Positions 8,201 to 14,967 of a stretch of DNA of 15,305 bases are shown here, piece after piece (position 1 is the stretch's first letter; every line of letters begins with the position of its first letter). The position numbers and the translations under genes were made by a program. Source of the stretch: Christensenella sp. UBA5893 (lineage in GTDB: Bacteria > Bacillota > Clostridia > Christensenellales > UBA1242). The DNA lies in assembly GCA_002431905.1 (NCBI GenBank), contig DJER01000024.1:1-15305 (forward strand), in the 5' to 3' direction. The notes below the pieces were generated by a model, which searched no databases, was not told the DNA's origin, and saw nothing but the letters and a program-made list of their open reading frames with translations.

Positions 8201-10322
8201 TTATACATTTAATATGCCCTGCAAAGATGTTGAATTAAAATTTAATTATGAGCAAAAAATATATTCCATTGCTGTTAATGTAGATGGCGAAGGGCAGTGT
8301 GAAATAAAGGATATCAATGGGGCTAATATTAAAACAGCAGTTTATAACCAACCAATATTTGTAAAGTATTTTGATGAGAGCAGATGCGTTACACAACTTT
8401 ATTACACAACAAAAAATGGCAAACATTTTGCGCTTGACATAAATGATTCTTCAACAATATTCCAAATGCCAGATAGTGATATACAAATTTATATAACATT
8501 TAAAGAAATAGATTTAAAGGACATAATTGAAATTTACAACACCAATCGCAGAATTTATGAGGTTTATGGCTATTTGGGCAATGACAAAATTGTCAATCTC
8601 CCTCAATATGTGATTAAAAACAATACAAGATACAGACTTGGTAAAATTGCATCATTTGCATTTAATGGCAATACTAATATTGAAAAAATAAATGTTGTGT
8701 TCACTGATTACAAGAATACAGAAATTGAAATTGACAGTTTCGCATTTAATGAGTGCAAAAATTTGAAAAACATCAATATTGGTCAAATTGTATCTGTGGG
8801 GAACTATGCTTTTTCCGGCTGCACCTCACTGGAAGAAATTGATTTGCAGTTTTGTAAGTCAATTGGATGCTCTGCATTTGAAGGTTGCAAATCAATTAGA
8901 GTGTTTAATCTTTCAAGTTGTGAAAATTTGTCAGAAAGCTCATTTGCTGATTGTAGTTATGTTGAGAGAGTTATATTATCAAATAGTTTAAAGGTAGTTC
9001 CTAACTATTGTTTTTCAAATTGTTCAAGCTTGATTGATATAGATTTAAAAAATGTTCAAATTATTGGTAAGTATGCATTTGAAAATTGCGTTTCATTAGA
9101 GACCATAGATATTTCTAATTGTGAAGAACTTGCACAAGATGAAAACGAAAATTCTTTTGCGTTTTATAATTGCTCAGCACTTGTTGAGGTTAAAAATGGA
9201 TGTCACCTAAAAATAATTCCTCAATATGCATTTAGTGGTTGTGATGAATTGAAAAAATTTGATTTTTCATTCATTGAAGAAATTAAAAAATCTGCCTTTA
9301 ACAGCAAACATTTTAATATGGTTTATTTTCCAAGATTAAAAAAGATAGGAGATTGGCCATTTTTGAGCCTTAAATCAGTGATTTTAGGCAATGCGGAAAT
9401 TTTGAGCGCAGATAAGTTAATTTTCTCTTATGATTTAAATATGATTTTTGTAGAGAAACAAGTTAATGCAAGCGTTGGTGCATACATCAAATCAAAATTT
9501 ATTAAAAAAGTTGAAACAAAAGATTACTTTGTTTATTCGCGTGTGGAGGTAAGCTTAATTACTTTTGAGCTCAGTGATGGAACAATCATATCACAAAGTG
9601 TATGTAATTTTCTAAATTTAAAAATTGACATTCCGACATATTGTGTTATAAATGGTGAAAAAATTGAAATTGCAAAATGGCGTGCAAAAGGGACAAATTA
9701 TATTTATAATGCAAGCCAAATTGTTTACAATGGTTGCAATGCAACATATATTGCAATTTTGAAAACAAATGCAGAAAAAACCTATAAAATAAAGTTTTAT
9801 TATAATTATGACTTTGACCATTCTGGCATTGTTAATGATGCTGGAGATGTTGCGATTGAAAAGACTCTTAAGTATTCTGACTCAATAGAATTGCCGGAAT
9901 TTGAGCACTACTTTACGAGATTCATTCCAATTTACTTTATTAGAATTAAGTTGTTTGACCAATTTTTCTGCAAATTCAATTTTAAAATATTTGTGAAATA
10001 CACATTTATCGGTTGGGATAAAGATATAAATGGTGAAAAAGTTAGTGATATTTTGGATTTGTTTGACGAAAATGGAGAGATGAAAGTTTACGCTATTTAC
10101 GAAGTTAAAATTATGAACTTTCTGTGTCAAGATGTTAAAATTTACAAAGCTAATTTTAGTGTTGAAAAAGATAGGTGGTTTGATTTGAAAGAAATTGAAA
10201 CACCAAGCATTAACACTGCTTTAATAAACAAAAATTTGTGCGGTGATAATATCCCTGCCGAGATGGAAGAGATGTATTTCAGCTTGAGTGTTGAACAATT
10301 TTATGCCCAATTGTATGCATAA
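5214..10322 (+). CDS. Secreted subtilisin-like serine protease (S8) with BspA-type leucine-rich repeats
   Basis: The product is 1702 residues. The N-terminus has a membrane/signal segment (about 7-30), then a probable propeptide (about 60-130) with an I9-like NRIIVK strand. The S8 catalytic domain (about 145-450) shows Asp178 in AVLDTGID, His221 in SHGTHVSG, oxyanion Asn309 in AAGNEN and Ser391 in GTSMATPH, so it looks active. A chitobiase-C-terminal-like module follows (about 465-540; YTLDGTYPTT). BspA-type LRR_5 repeats occur in two blocks (about 570-800 and 1120-1400), with the AF-x-N/G-C-x-x-L signature repeated, e.g. YAFSGCTSLEEIDL. Between them lie two beta-rich repeats (about 940-1097), and after the second block comes a Flg_new/Listeria-Bacteroides-like region with YTFIGWDKD. 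No LPXTG or C-terminal anchor is seen, so it is released or held through its repeats or uncleaved N-terminus. It is divergent from the C1 protease. Role: extracellular protease/adhesin, inferred. Confidence 0.9.
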   Translation: MKKSTRVWVYLLEVILAPVIILCGFQLGKLFNKNDINNYAPTNNIIEYRKNLAYINDNYEDEINNRIIVKTNRTIEDDKALCVASGYAGLNVLQYENYQDATNALNYYSSLSYVSYCERDFVVYCNDIVENSVVINGNEMGNLSWGANLLGVSTYQNYILSKYKSVDNLPTVYVAVLDTGIDTDNEFLSGRIAYDLGISYYDSALYTNKKSNYKFEDDNSHGTHVSGTIVDLTQSNVKIIPIKVLNGEGKGSNANIISGMEYILNLKKSGKNICAFNMSLGGYGNSKEEERIIDSCYENNIMPVVAAGNENYFTEKFSPSSCKNALTISALEQNSVYKNALHKAYYSNYGPTIDLCLPGTDILSCVPNECTYKTIYTSKTGGKYAVISGTSMATPHATALVALFATYYGNGYNVKTVEQKIKTSTYDFGLEDKDDVYGYGVPNMELAIDKYSLDKTPKLSFGEVNSVSNFDKEFKLKITNKNTNYNGYTYKIAYTLDGTYPTTYALEYTSPIEIAESTRLKFAIYLYDENGNVCADSKCYEANYFVGESTCNDDATGFEIDNDGTVTKYTSGLNEIVLPEYVNGIKVKKLADDLFYGIGIRRFVCNFDVLIDGYPFNCCDELTYLKLGSTNTKTLAKYCSELKTVVLPNSSVIGNAIASYACLGMLYGSSTVLGCFNLQEISIPNVADIPANAFSNFLKLDKISLEQATSIGDKAFENCEDLKLYFNCPNLLSVGSNAFDGSGINGLFADKLEIVGNEAFANCLNLENLILPSAKRIGTELAGKNDNNLVVVFSQKDFAMTKNLNIFFGQKDVIFISGAFKNANSELTKIYCYNTSSMSKQTNMTCIDASASIYESKTKEINFNFNGYNCQIATYCSADNVLDDTDILVDFKSYDGFKIAENYTFNKITDQSKYYISVVTDNFGNQSQNIVNTAGEKTAYNIKINSNIKSVGAEIGALAYYEGESVSLKLKKVKGYDLVSVYLDGVEITDRFENDTYTFNMPCKDVELKFNYEQKIYSIAVNVDGEGQCEIKDINGANIKTAVYNQPIFVKYFDESRCVTQLYYTTKNGKHFALDINDSSTIFQMPDSDIQIYITFKEIDLKDIIEIYNTNRRIYEVYGYLGNDKIVNLPQYVIKNNTRYRLGKIASFAFNGNTNIEKINVVFTDYKNTEIEIDSFAFNECKNLKNINIGQIVSVGNYAFSGCTSLEEIDLQFCKSIGCSAFEGCKSIRVFNLSSCENLSESSFADCSYVERVILSNSLKVVPNYCFSNCSSLIDIDLKNVQIIGKYAFENCVSLETIDISNCEELAQDENENSFAFYNCSALVEVKNGCHLKIIPQYAFSGCDELKKFDFSFIEEIKKSAFNSKHFNMVYFPRLKKIGDWPFLSLKSVILGNAEILSADKLIFSYDLNMIFVEKQVNASVGAYIKSKFIKKVETKDYFVYSRVEVSLITFELSDGTIISQSVCNFLNLKIDIPTYCVINGEKIEIAKWRAKGTNYIYNASQIVYNGCNATYIAILKTNAEKTYKIKFYYNYDFDHSGIVNDAGDVAIEKTLKYSDSIELPEFEHYFTRFIPIYFIRIKLFDQFFCKFNFKIFVKYTFIGWDKDINGEKVSDILDLFDENGEMKVYAIYEVKIMNFLCQDVKIYKANFSVEKDRWFDLKEIETPSINTALINKNLCGDNIPAEMEEMYFSLSVEQFYAQLYA

Positions 10323-10328
10323 GCGCAT

Positions 10329-10358
10329 AAAAAACTCACATATCAATGTGAGTTTTTT
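10329..10358 (+). terminator. Rho-independent terminator of the subtilase gene
   Basis: A 13 bp stem, AAAAAACTCACAT (10329-10341) with ATGTGAGTTTTTT (10346-10358), and a 4 nt loop. It begins 6 nt after the TAA stop and ends in a T-run. Confidence 0.9.
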
Positions 10359-10359
10359 G

Positions 10360-10919
10360 TTGCAAACTTTTTAAAAACGATATATGTTTTTCTTCAACAA
10401 AACCGATTGTAAATTTCAGTTTTTGTTTTGTTTGTCAAAACTATTCTATGGCTAAATGTGATTTCATTTTGATGCACACTTGCAACTTTTTTTTGTGAAA
10501 TAGATAGCAATGCGATAACCATTTTTTAAGTGCACCAAAAAATCGTTTTTATGCCAATTCATTTGTTTTGTATATGATTTCGCTTTATTTTTATAAATTC
10601 AATTTGCAGTTTTAATTTTGCAATATTAATTAATGAGCAATGGTTCCATTTGCATACACCTAAATTTAGCCAAGGGCTAAAAACGATAAAGATGTGTAAC
10701 ACAATTTTAGTTTTTAGACGTTTTGAAAAATTTATATTATTGGAAGTTTAAGCGATGAAGTCATTTTCAAACAAAACTGATGTTTATTCGAACAGTGATG
10801 CTACATTTTTTGTGGAAGTTGCAAGGCAACAAAAATTTGACTTATTCAAATTTAGTTTGCAACTATAATGGGTGAAACAATATCACATAGATTGCACTTT
10901 GTGGCACTGATATTGCCAC
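10360..10919. other. Gene-free AT-rich stretch, nothing recognised
   Basis: Both strands are broken by frequent stops; only frames under about 45 codons exist and none has a convincing RBS plus recognisable product. A short hairpin (TTTAGCC-AAG-GGCTAAA) lies near 10665-10681. The stretch lies next to decayed genes and may be decayed itself, but I see no protein signature in it. Confidence 0.5.
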
Positions 10920-11097
10920 TTATTTTGTGATTACAACTTTGATATCTGAATCAAGAAGCGGTGTGATACCACCTACGTAGCTAGAATTCCAAACCAAATA
11001 ATTTACACCTATTTTTGTGTCAACAAGAATTTGGCGAACGCCGGAATTTTTAAAATATTAACCGTCCTTGTAAACAACTTCAAATCTATTTTCTTTT
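10920..11097 (-). pseudogene. DUF6440 family protein remnant with an internal stop codon
   Basis: Reading the minus strand in one frame to the TAA at 10922-10920 gives ENRFEVVYKDG, then an in-frame TAA at 11060-11058, then 45 codons including RQILVDTKIGVNYLVWN and GGITPLLDSDIKVV. The pattern RFEVVY, ILVD-x-x-x-GVNYL and GG-x-TPLLD is that of the small DUF6440 family (about 60-70 residues, function unknown). The expected start is also lost: upstream of the run of eight A residues the frame meets another TAA and there is no ATG or RBS. So the gene is broken by a nonsense codon and a defective start, while its coding sequence is still readable, suggesting recent decay. It is the last member of a decayed minus-strand gene group. 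Confidence 0.65.
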
Positions 11098-11135
11098 TTT
11101 TATTTTAATATCTCACAAAAATTTATATTTTTATT

Positions 11136-11268
11136 TTAACAAAATGCATATCTTCGCATTGTTTTTAATGCTCTTATAGCAAGGACTTTTGATATTGATG
11201 TTATGTTATCCACTATGATAATTGTATCATCATAGTAAAATAGATCCTTTCTTTTTTACTTTCCCCAT
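11136..11268 (-). pseudogene. Frameshifted small ORF with an intact RBS, unknown product
   Basis: AAGGAG (11280-11275) lies 6 nt before an ATG at 11268, but that frame (MGKVKKKGSILL) stops after 12 codons. Another frame is then open for more than 35 codons to a TAA at 11138-11136 and reads YYDDTIIIVDNITSIS followed by KVLAIRALKTMRRYAFC, which has a protein-like residue mix. A single frameshift in the A-rich start would join the two into a protein of about 45 residues. I do not recognise the family. It lies about 40 nt upstream of the DUF6440 remnant in the same orientation, as in an operon. Confidence 0.4.
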
Positions 11269-11270
11269 AT

Positions 11271-11417
11271 TTAACTCCTTATCTCGTCTTTCAGCAGGGG
11301 CAATGAATCACAATTTGGTAAAAGTTTTTGATTGGGATCTAGTGTGTGTGAGTCAACAAGAATAAAATATTGTATGGAAATAACCACGATTAAACACAAA
11401 AATACCAGGTTAAAAAC
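11271..11417 (-). pseudogene. Possible C-terminal remnant of a small membrane protein
   Basis: An open frame of 48 codons without an ATG ends at a TAA (11273-11271) exactly 2 nt before the ATG of the next small ORF; the Shine-Dalgarno of that ORF overlaps its last codons, a typical operon junction. It reads as a hydrophobic segment (LVFLCLIVVISIQYFILV) followed by a polar tail with PNQKLLPN and PLLKDEIRS. A stop codon (TAG) closes the frame just upstream, so if this was a gene its front is lost. No family recognised; coding status is inferred mainly from the junction. Confidence 0.3.
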
Positions 11418-11539
11418 CTAGTCGTTTAGAATTTTAATATTCAATTTTTTAAGCAATATTTACTTTAGTTTACTCCCACGAAGATTGTGATTACAAAGCC
11501 ACAACGAAAACAAGATAAGAAGTTCTAGTTATTTATAAA

Positions 11540-13228
11540 CTATTTTTCACTTTTTTCAATGTGCATTTCATTAAAATTGGATACTATTTTATTTATATTA
11601 TCTAAGAGAATATCAAAATTTGAAAAATCTATTTCACTATAATGATTATATATGTATTTTGACAATATATCTTTTCCAAAAAAATCTTTACCACCACCTT
11701 TATTAAATTTTTTACCATTTATTTCCATATTTAATATGTTTTCTGGTAGAAGATCTTCAATTTCACATTCTTCTAAGCCATTCGGTAGTGGAATTGTAGT
11801 TGCATAGAGATTTGTGCTATTACTAATTTTTGTAAAATAAAAATCGATTATATTAGACTTTTCTTTCTCGGTAATATTGTTATTATTTAACAGGATATGT
11901 AGAGGTTTCTTTTTACCTCTTTGTTCATTATCATATATTAATATAAAGGGGAATTTGGAAATTATATTACCTGTGCCATCATTATCATATTTAACAAATT
12001 TATCATATAAATCACTGCTTTTGTACATATTATAAACTGCAGTTAAATCACAACCACCATCTGGGGATATTTTAAACATAAAATTACGAAGCTTTGTTCT
12101 TCTAAAAAAATTAATTCTAAATTTAAAATTATTTTTCTTATCTTTTGATACTAATTTGGGATAATCTTTGTATTTTGACATTAAAGCTGCTTTTAAATAT
12201 AAAATGTCAGTTTTTCCCTCAGTCATTATTATTGGTGCTGTATTACAAAGAAATGTTTTATAGAATAAAAATAGTCTATAGCATTTTTCTCTTGAATTAT
12301 AAATAATTTTATTTTGTGTGTCCAGTTTATGTGGGTTATACGAATCAATTTGATTTATGAAAGAAAATCTTCCATTTATTTGATTAGCATTTGCCTTTTT
12401 GTTATCCAAAAAGCAAGCGCCATTCTTATATAATGATAATGCCGCCGCTTTTGTTTCCTTGAAAAATTTTCTTTTTGTATTAATTTTTTTATTAACAATT
12501 AATCCTGTAACTGTTTGTCTGTGATTACTATCTTGAATATGAGTTTTTTTATTATTGATATGAAAACCGGCATTTTCAATCAATAATGATAATTCGTTTA
12601 AAAACTTAGTTGACTCAGTATAAAAATCTTTTTTATTTGTAGAAAATGTTAAATCGTCAGCATATCGAGTATAAGTTAACTTATATTTTTTACATAATTG
12701 AATTATTCTAAAATCAACTGTTTGAAAAATTAAATTTGCAATTAGTGGAGAGGTAGGAGCCCCCTGAGGTAATTTATTTTTGTAGCAACAAATAGTAGAA
12801 ATAATGCTTGCAACTTTGTGTTCCATCTCAAAAAATTTATTTTTTATAAAATATCCATAGACACGCCCAATATGAAACGAATCAAAAAAATTCTCTATAT
12901 CGATATTGAGAATATACTTTTTATTCTTATGGGGATTTGCATTGGTGATTATGCTTTTTTTCCTTTGAAATCCATGACAAATTTTATTTGTAATTTTATT
13001 CTCTTTACTTATTTGTTCTTGCCTTTTAACTAGTAAATTATATATGTGTTTTTGAAAAATTAGCAGATTTTTTTTAGGTGCAAATATTTGCCTTTCTCCA
13101 CCATTTTTCTTGGGAATAGAAAATGATTCATAATTATTTTGTATTTTTAACTTATAAACACTATATGTTATAGTTTTTGGCTTTATATGTAATAAGTTTG
13201 CCAATTCGTCAATATTGTTAATAAACAC
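11540..13228 (-). CDS. Retron Ec67-type reverse transcriptase-TOPRIM fusion
   Basis: The product is 562 residues from a GTG at 13228, preceded by GAGAGG six nt upstream and beginning FINNIDELANLL, the usual start of retron RTs. The RT domain (about 1-315) shows IPKKNGGERQI (fingers), the retron NAxxH motif as NANPH (96-100), motif A catalytic Asp110 in NIDIENFF, PQGAPTSP (154-161), the catalytic YADD (189-192) and the retron VTG motif (240-242). After about residue 325 comes a TOPRIM nuclease-like domain: Glu337 and Asp341 in MTEGKTD, and Asp433/Glu435 in LIYDNEQRG. Ec67-family retron RTs of about 580 residues have this fusion, so the effector is built in. Retrons are anti-phage systems in which RT, msDNA and effector form a guarded complex. 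The ncRNA lies directly upstream. The frame is open back to 13624, but that extension covers the ncRNA, its promoter and a terminator. Confidence 0.92.
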   Translation of the reverse strand: MFINNIDELANLLHIKPKTITYSVYKLKIQNNYESFSIPKKNGGERQIFAPKKNLLIFQKHIYNLLVKRQEQISKENKITNKICHGFQRKKSIITNANPHKNKKYILNIDIENFFDSFHIGRVYGYFIKNKFFEMEHKVASIISTICCYKNKLPQGAPTSPLIANLIFQTVDFRIIQLCKKYKLTYTRYADDLTFSTNKKDFYTESTKFLNELSLLIENAGFHINNKKTHIQDSNHRQTVTGLIVNKKINTKRKFFKETKAAALSLYKNGACFLDNKKANANQINGRFSFINQIDSYNPHKLDTQNKIIYNSREKCYRLFLFYKTFLCNTAPIIMTEGKTDILYLKAALMSKYKDYPKLVSKDKKNNFKFRINFFRRTKLRNFMFKISPDGGCDLTAVYNMYKSSDLYDKFVKYDNDGTGNIISKFPFILIYDNEQRGKKKPLHILLNNNNITEKEKSNIIDFYFTKISNSTNLYATTIPLPNGLEECEIEDLLPENILNMEINGKKFNKGGGKDFFGKDILSKYIYNHYSEIDFSNFDILLDNINKIVSNFNEMHIEKSEK

Positions 13229-13234
13229 TGCAAA

Positions 13235-13240
13235 CCTCTC
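13235..13240 (-). promoter_or_regulatory. RBS that fixes the RT start at GTG 13228
   Basis: GAGAGG (13240-13235) with a 6 nt spacer to the GTG at 13228. It lies 10 nt after the a2 end of the msd. This site and the family start position argue against any upstream start codon. Confidence 0.65.
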
Positions 13241-13250
13241 AAATCTAAAA

Positions 13251-13396
13251 ATACCATATGGCAACTCATTATCACATTGATATATTGTAATAATATATAA
13301 ATAATTTGATAGTGTTAGGTATAATGTGATAAAACTTGACCTAACATTAATAAAAATGCTGACGATACGACAGCACAAAATCTTGCTATATGGCAT
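13251..13396 (-). ncRNA. Retron msr-msd non-coding RNA
   Basis: The RNA is bounded by complementary ends: a1 ATGCCATAT (13396-13388) pairs with a2 ATATGGTAT (13259-13251), 9 bp with one G-U; after an A-C mismatch GCAA (13386-13383) can pair with TTGC (13264-13261). A G in UAGCAAG just inside a1 (13386) is the candidate branching guanosine. The msr part has a hairpin TGCTG/CAGCA (13374-13356 area) with inner CG-CG pairs. The msd part has a 10 bp stem TTATCACATT (13332-13323) with AATGTGATAA (13278-13269), enclosing an AT-rich hairpin ATATATT/AATATAT. The layout (promoter, a1, msr, msd, a2, RT gene 22 nt on) is that of a retron. The msDNA would be about 65-70 nt. Exact branching base and cDNA end are inferred. 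Confidence 0.8.
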
Positions 13397-13400
13397 GAAA

Positions 13401-13429
13401 ATAATACCATATTTAGTTAAAATTGTCAA
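13401..13429 (-). promoter_or_regulatory. Strong consensus promoter of the retron
   Basis: TTGACA (13429-13424), a 17 bp spacer and TATTAT (13406-13401), with TG one base before the -10. The predicted RNA start (about 13396-13393) falls on the first bases of a1, so the transcript would begin at the msr. Confidence 0.8.
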
Positions 13430-13536
13430 TAGTATTCTAATTGAATTCTGTTCTCTTAAACTTAAACATTTAATTGCATATAAAAAGTTGGAATATTGAT
13501 TATATAATCGGTATTCGCACACCAAAATATTCAAAT

Positions 13537-13575
13537 AAAAAGAACTGTCTGAATAGTGTTCAGACAGTTCTTTTT
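13537..13575. terminator. Strong bidirectional terminator between nuclease and retron
   Basis: A 17 bp perfect stem, AAAAAGAACTGTCTGAA (13537-13553) with its complement at 13559-13575, and a 5 nt loop, with A- and T-runs on both sides. It is the second of two tandem terminators after the nuclease gene and would insulate the retron promoter. Confidence 0.85.
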
Positions 13576-13595
13576 TGGTGCACCAGTAGAAAACT

Positions 13596-13627
13596 AAATT
13601 GAACCTAGATTTCGCTAGGTTCAATTT
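13596..13627 (-). terminator. First terminator after the Mrr-type nuclease gene
   Basis: A 13 bp perfect stem AAATTGAACCTAG/CTAGGTTCAATTT with a 6 nt loop, starting 9 nt after the nuclease stop and followed by TTTAGTTTT on the minus strand. Confidence 0.75.
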
Positions 13628-13636
13628 TTGTTTAGA

Positions 13637-14866
13637 TTATTTTAAGATTTCAGTTGCATAAGATACACCGACAGCATACATTGCCAACATACACTTTGTT
13701 AAATTAGAAACATCTTCTTCAATATCTTCAGTTTCTACCATATATAAATCTAAAATATCACCCGAATAATTATATAAATCATTGCAGAATGTTAATCCTT
13801 TTGGTGAATTAAATGGCATATTGAATGAGTCTAAAACATATTCATCTATATATAAAAAACCTCGTTTTTTAGAAATGGTTTCAAAAATTTTATTTGTATC
13901 AAAAGAATTTTCTTTTTTATATAAATATACTGCACCCATACCGATAAAAAACACTAATTTAAGACAAACGATAGCAAAACCATCAAATGGTTTCTTTTTG
14001 TTTTCTTCCATCATCTTTAAAAATGCTTTTTGACAAACATCTTTACCTTTTATGATAATATCTGCTATGTATGGCATTGTATCAATTTTTAAATCAGCAT
14101 AATTATCTTCTTTCATTTCTTTGATTACAATTTCTATCATATCGACAATATCTTTTTCAATAAAATCTTTTATTGGAATGTATTCTTCATTTAAATTTGT
14201 TTCTATGGAATCATTATTATTTTTATTATATTCATCATTAATAGCCGCTATTTGCTCTGATTCGCTTTTTTGAAAATTATTTTTAATTTTATTTAGCATA
14301 ATTGCCAAATCGTTTCTATTTATTAACTTTATGGAATTTTTTTGAGCAAGATTATGTGCCGCTGTTGTGAAACCATATGCAGATGTAATAACCCAACCAT
14401 CATGACAATCATAATATTTCCTTGCACTTACAACTTCTTGAACAGCTTTTATACCCACTGGTTGATTAAATTTTTTTACTTGAATAGCTATTTTTATTCC
14501 ATCTTTTTCAGCGATTACATCAGCGCCATAATCTCCAGATTTTTTTGTTGCGATTGCATTATAACCTGCTGTTTTTAATAATCGTGCAACCCACTCTTCA
14601 AATTCAAATGGTGCAAGACTATCAATTTGTGATATACCACTATTTATTAAAGCATTTTGTAATTCTTTTTCTTTTTTAACCGCTGTTATTCTTCTTACAA
14701 TATATGTAATCAAAAATATTAAAGAAGCAATAATTGAAAGTACTCCAAATGGCATCATATGTCGCATGCCATCAAGAGAATTAGAGAAATAAGTAAGAAG
14801 AATACCAACGGGCAAGAAACCTATCGCTCCTATTAAACATGCTATTGTTGTTTCATTTCTTTTCAT
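13637..14866 (-). CDS. Membrane-anchored Mrr-type restriction endonuclease-like protein
   Basis: The product is 409 residues. Two membrane helices (about 7-27 and 39-58) form an N-terminal hairpin, followed by a basic linker. The PD-(D/E)xK nuclease domain (about 80-195) matches the Mrr catalytic family: FEFEEWVARLLKTAGY (motif I Glu near 88-91), GDYGADVIAEKDG with Asp116, IAIQVKKF with Gln129 and Lys131 (the QxK variant), then VGIKAVQEVVSARKYY and GWVITSAYGFTTAA. Residues 225-409 are mostly helical, with a hydrophobic patch near 310-330, and are unrecognised. Mrr-type proteins cleave DNA, often modified or foreign; membrane attachment would place cutting at the cell envelope. The start has AAAGGA 10 nt upstream and an extended -10 promoter. 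It lies upstream of the retron in the same orientation but ends in two terminators, so the two are not one operon. Confidence 0.85.
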   Translation of the reverse strand: MKRNETTIACLIGAIGFLPVGILLTYFSNSLDGMRHMMPFGVLSIIASLIFLITYIVRRITAVKKEKELQNALINSGISQIDSLAPFEFEEWVARLLKTAGYNAIATKKSGDYGADVIAEKDGIKIAIQVKKFNQPVGIKAVQEVVSARKYYDCHDGWVITSAYGFTTAAHNLAQKNSIKLINRNDLAIMLNKIKNNFQKSESEQIAAINDEYNKNNNDSIETNLNEEYIPIKDFIEKDIVDMIEIVIKEMKEDNYADLKIDTMPYIADIIIKGKDVCQKAFLKMMEENKKKPFDGFAIVCLKLVFFIGMGAVYLYKKENSFDTNKIFETISKKRGFLYIDEYVLDSFNMPFNSPKGLTFCNDLYNYSGDILDLYMVETEDIEEDVSNLTKCMLAMYAVGVSYATEILK

Positions 14867-14897
14867 TTGTTCAATTTCCTTTGCTTTTAATAATTAC

Positions 14898-14906
14898 ATT
14901 ATAGCA
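14898..14906 (-). promoter_or_regulatory. Extended -10 promoter of the Mrr-type gene
   Basis: TGC followed by a perfect TATAAT (14903-14898) on the minus strand; no good -35 is visible 17 bp upstream, consistent with an extended -10 promoter. Shine-Dalgarno AAAGGA at 14882-14877. Confidence 0.6.
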
Positions 14907-14967
14907 TAAAATAATTAATTTTAGGATAATAAAATAAAAATAATGTAAAATTTTTATTTTGAGATCG

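Noticed and set aside
10755..10868. 37-codon plus-strand ORF (starts MKSFSNKTDVYS)
   Set aside because: Only a poorly spaced GGAAG lies upstream, the product matches nothing known, and ORFs of this length are expected by chance in the gap.
10360..11540. Attachment site or integrase remnant for the defence cassette
   Set aside because: No tRNA, integrase motif or clear direct repeat flanking the retron region could be found by eye.
13229..13624. N-terminal extension of the RT frame starting at ATG 13624
   Set aside because: The added 132 codons cover a terminator hairpin, the retron promoter and the ncRNA, have odd composition, and have no RBS. The family start matches GTG 13228.
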